6,110 nt of DNA, from contig DAOWHK010000211.1 of assembly GCA_030641465.1 (NCBI GenBank), positions 1-6,110 on the forward strand, read 5' to 3'. The notes below the pieces were generated by a model, which saw only the letters and a program-made list of their open reading frames with translations, was not told the DNA's origin and searched no databases. How positions within the stretch are numbered: position 1 is the first letter of the stretch; every line of letters starts with the position of its first letter. The position numbers and the translations under genes are program-made. Positions 5,241 to 6,110 of the stretch are shown here, piece by piece. This DNA comes from Parachlamydiales bacterium. Lineage in GTDB: Bacteria > Chlamydiota > Chlamydiia > Chlamydiales > Simkaniaceae.

Positions 5241-6110
5241 ATGTCAATTACAGAACTGCCGCTTGAAGTACAGGCGCACATCATAAGTTATGCCGGAAAT
5301 CCCCAGATTAGAGGAACTTGCAGGGGGTTACATGCAGTCTATGAAGAGCACTGCAGGGGTCTTATAGCTCAGTTTAGTGCGATGCCGGAGCCTGAGTATT
5401 TTTCTTGGGGTCGAATCGTTGAATTTTCACAGGCTTCAAATAGCTCAAAAGTTGCTCAAATTTTTCAGCGTTTGATATGGGACTTTCAAACAAATTTTCC
5501 AGATGATCGAATAAATATTCCATCCATTGTTTCCATAGAAGGATATCACAGTCTTAACGATAGATTTTTAGATCTCATTGCACGTGATAGGGTTGCGGCT
5601 TTGAATCAATTACCAGGAGGACCTGCGCATCTAGAAGAGCATCGAATGCTTTCCAATGCTGAGAAGGCAGAGCTTCTTGCTCCATTTATTACTGAGAATC
5701 AGCAAGCCTTGGAAGCGGTTGGTTTTTTCGGTTGTGGAGGTGTTAGGATGTTACCTCCTGAAATACTTGAACTTAATGCTCGCCTTGGTATTGATCAAGA
5801 AGCATTAAAGTATTTTCCACCTATTGAACCTCATGTTTTGAGGCGATTAATGATTGCTGATGAAAAGCTTAAAATAAGAAATATTCCACTCACGTGGTTT
5901 GAGTGTGATAAATATGAAAGAAGAATGATTACAAAATACTCTTATCAAACGAGGACCTGGTACAACAGTATGGATGGTTCCATTGATCATATTGAGCAAG
6001 GCATGGGACTTACGGCTAAATATTGCATAGAACACGCTTTCTCAATAAGGAGTTTAAGTAAAGCTTATGAGATCTTATCTGGATATGATCAGGAGTTAGT
6101 TCACACCGAA
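5241..6110 (+). CDS. Second F-box-like protein, paralogue (partial, open at right edge)
   Basis: The frame is open from the ATG to the last base of the window: 290 codons and no stop, so the gene continues outside. The ribosome-binding site is GAGG (5228-5231), 9 nt before the ATG, better than that of the first copy. The first 45 residues are identical to the first F-box-like protein at 34 positions (F-box: ELPLEVQAHIISYAGNPQIRGT, then CRGLHAVYEE). Conservation continues in patches without a frame break: PEPEYFSW (50-57), GYHSLNDRFLDLIARDRV (101-118), LPGG (124-127), AELLAPF (143-149) and KYERRMITKYSY (224-235). The leucine-rich part is degenerate: only one clear LPPEI (171-175) is left, and other leucines are irregular. 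The NWG-type repeat of the first copy would fall beyond the window. Candidate secreted effector; host ubiquitin-ligase targeting is inferred. Confidence 0.85.
   Translation, partial: MSITELPLEVQAHIISYAGNPQIRGTCRGLHAVYEEHCRGLIAQFSAMPEPEYFSWGRIVEFSQASNSSKVAQIFQRLIWDFQTNFPDDRINIPSIVSIEGYHSLNDRFLDLIARDRVAALNQLPGGPAHLEEHRMLSNAEKAELLAPFITENQQALEAVGFFGCGGVRMLPPEILELNARLGIDQEALKYFPPIEPHVLRRLMIADEKLKIRNIPLTWFECDKYERRMITKYSYQTRTWYNSMDGSIDHIEQGMGLTAKYCIEHAFSIRSLSKAYEILSGYDQELVHTE

Overview
The window looks like a piece of a Chlamydiota chromosome, most likely from an environmental chlamydia living in amoebae or arthropods rather than a vertebrate pathogen. Two things suggest this. First, the left half carries a nifS-nifU pair next to birA and rodA; as I recall, the same genes lie close together in Chlamydia trachomatis (CT720, CT721, CT725, CT726). 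Second, the right half carries two tandem genes for F-box-like proteins, one with clear leucine-rich repeats and one with a degenerate equivalent. Such eukaryote-like proteins are typical of amoeba-associated chlamydiae. The genus cannot be fixed from sequence reading alone.

Layout, left half (1-3546): the last codons of a cysteine desulfurase (nifS) overlap nifU by four bases (ATGA). NifU has kept the CxxC of its C-terminal Nfu domain but lost all three cysteines of its IscU-like domain. birA (reverse strand, biotin-protein ligase without a DNA-binding domain) overlaps the nifU end tail-to-tail by 20 bp and is divergent from rodA across only 17 bp. rodA (SEDS peptidoglycan polymerase) is followed by an unrecognised 149-aa protein that starts on a TTG overlapping the rodA stop, then, 6 bp later, by a small BamE/SmpA-like lipoprotein. 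These three look like one envelope-related operon.

Layout, right half (3547-6110): this is an accessory, duplicated region. An F-box-like/LRR gene (389 aa) has its own AT-rich promoter. Its C-terminus contains two copies of a roughly 45-aa repeat with an NWG..H..DDL core. After a terminator-like hairpin comes a 162-bp palindromic element with perfect 26-bp inverted ends, which resembles a MITE. Next is a 15-codon in-frame remnant of the upstream lipoprotein gene, then a second copy of the promoter, then a second F-box-like gene that runs open off the right edge (290 codons visible). The ancestral duplicated unit was therefore probably lipoprotein gene + promoter + F-box gene. The second lipoprotein copy has been almost entirely deleted, and a palindromic element lies at the junction.

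How the parts work together: NifS/NifU serve sulfur and Fe-S chemistry, BirA biotinylates acetyl-CoA carboxylase, and RodA with the lipoprotein serves the cell wall and envelope. The F-box-like proteins have no Sec signal and are candidate secreted effectors that could contact a host SCF ubiquitin ligase. That role is inferred, not shown.
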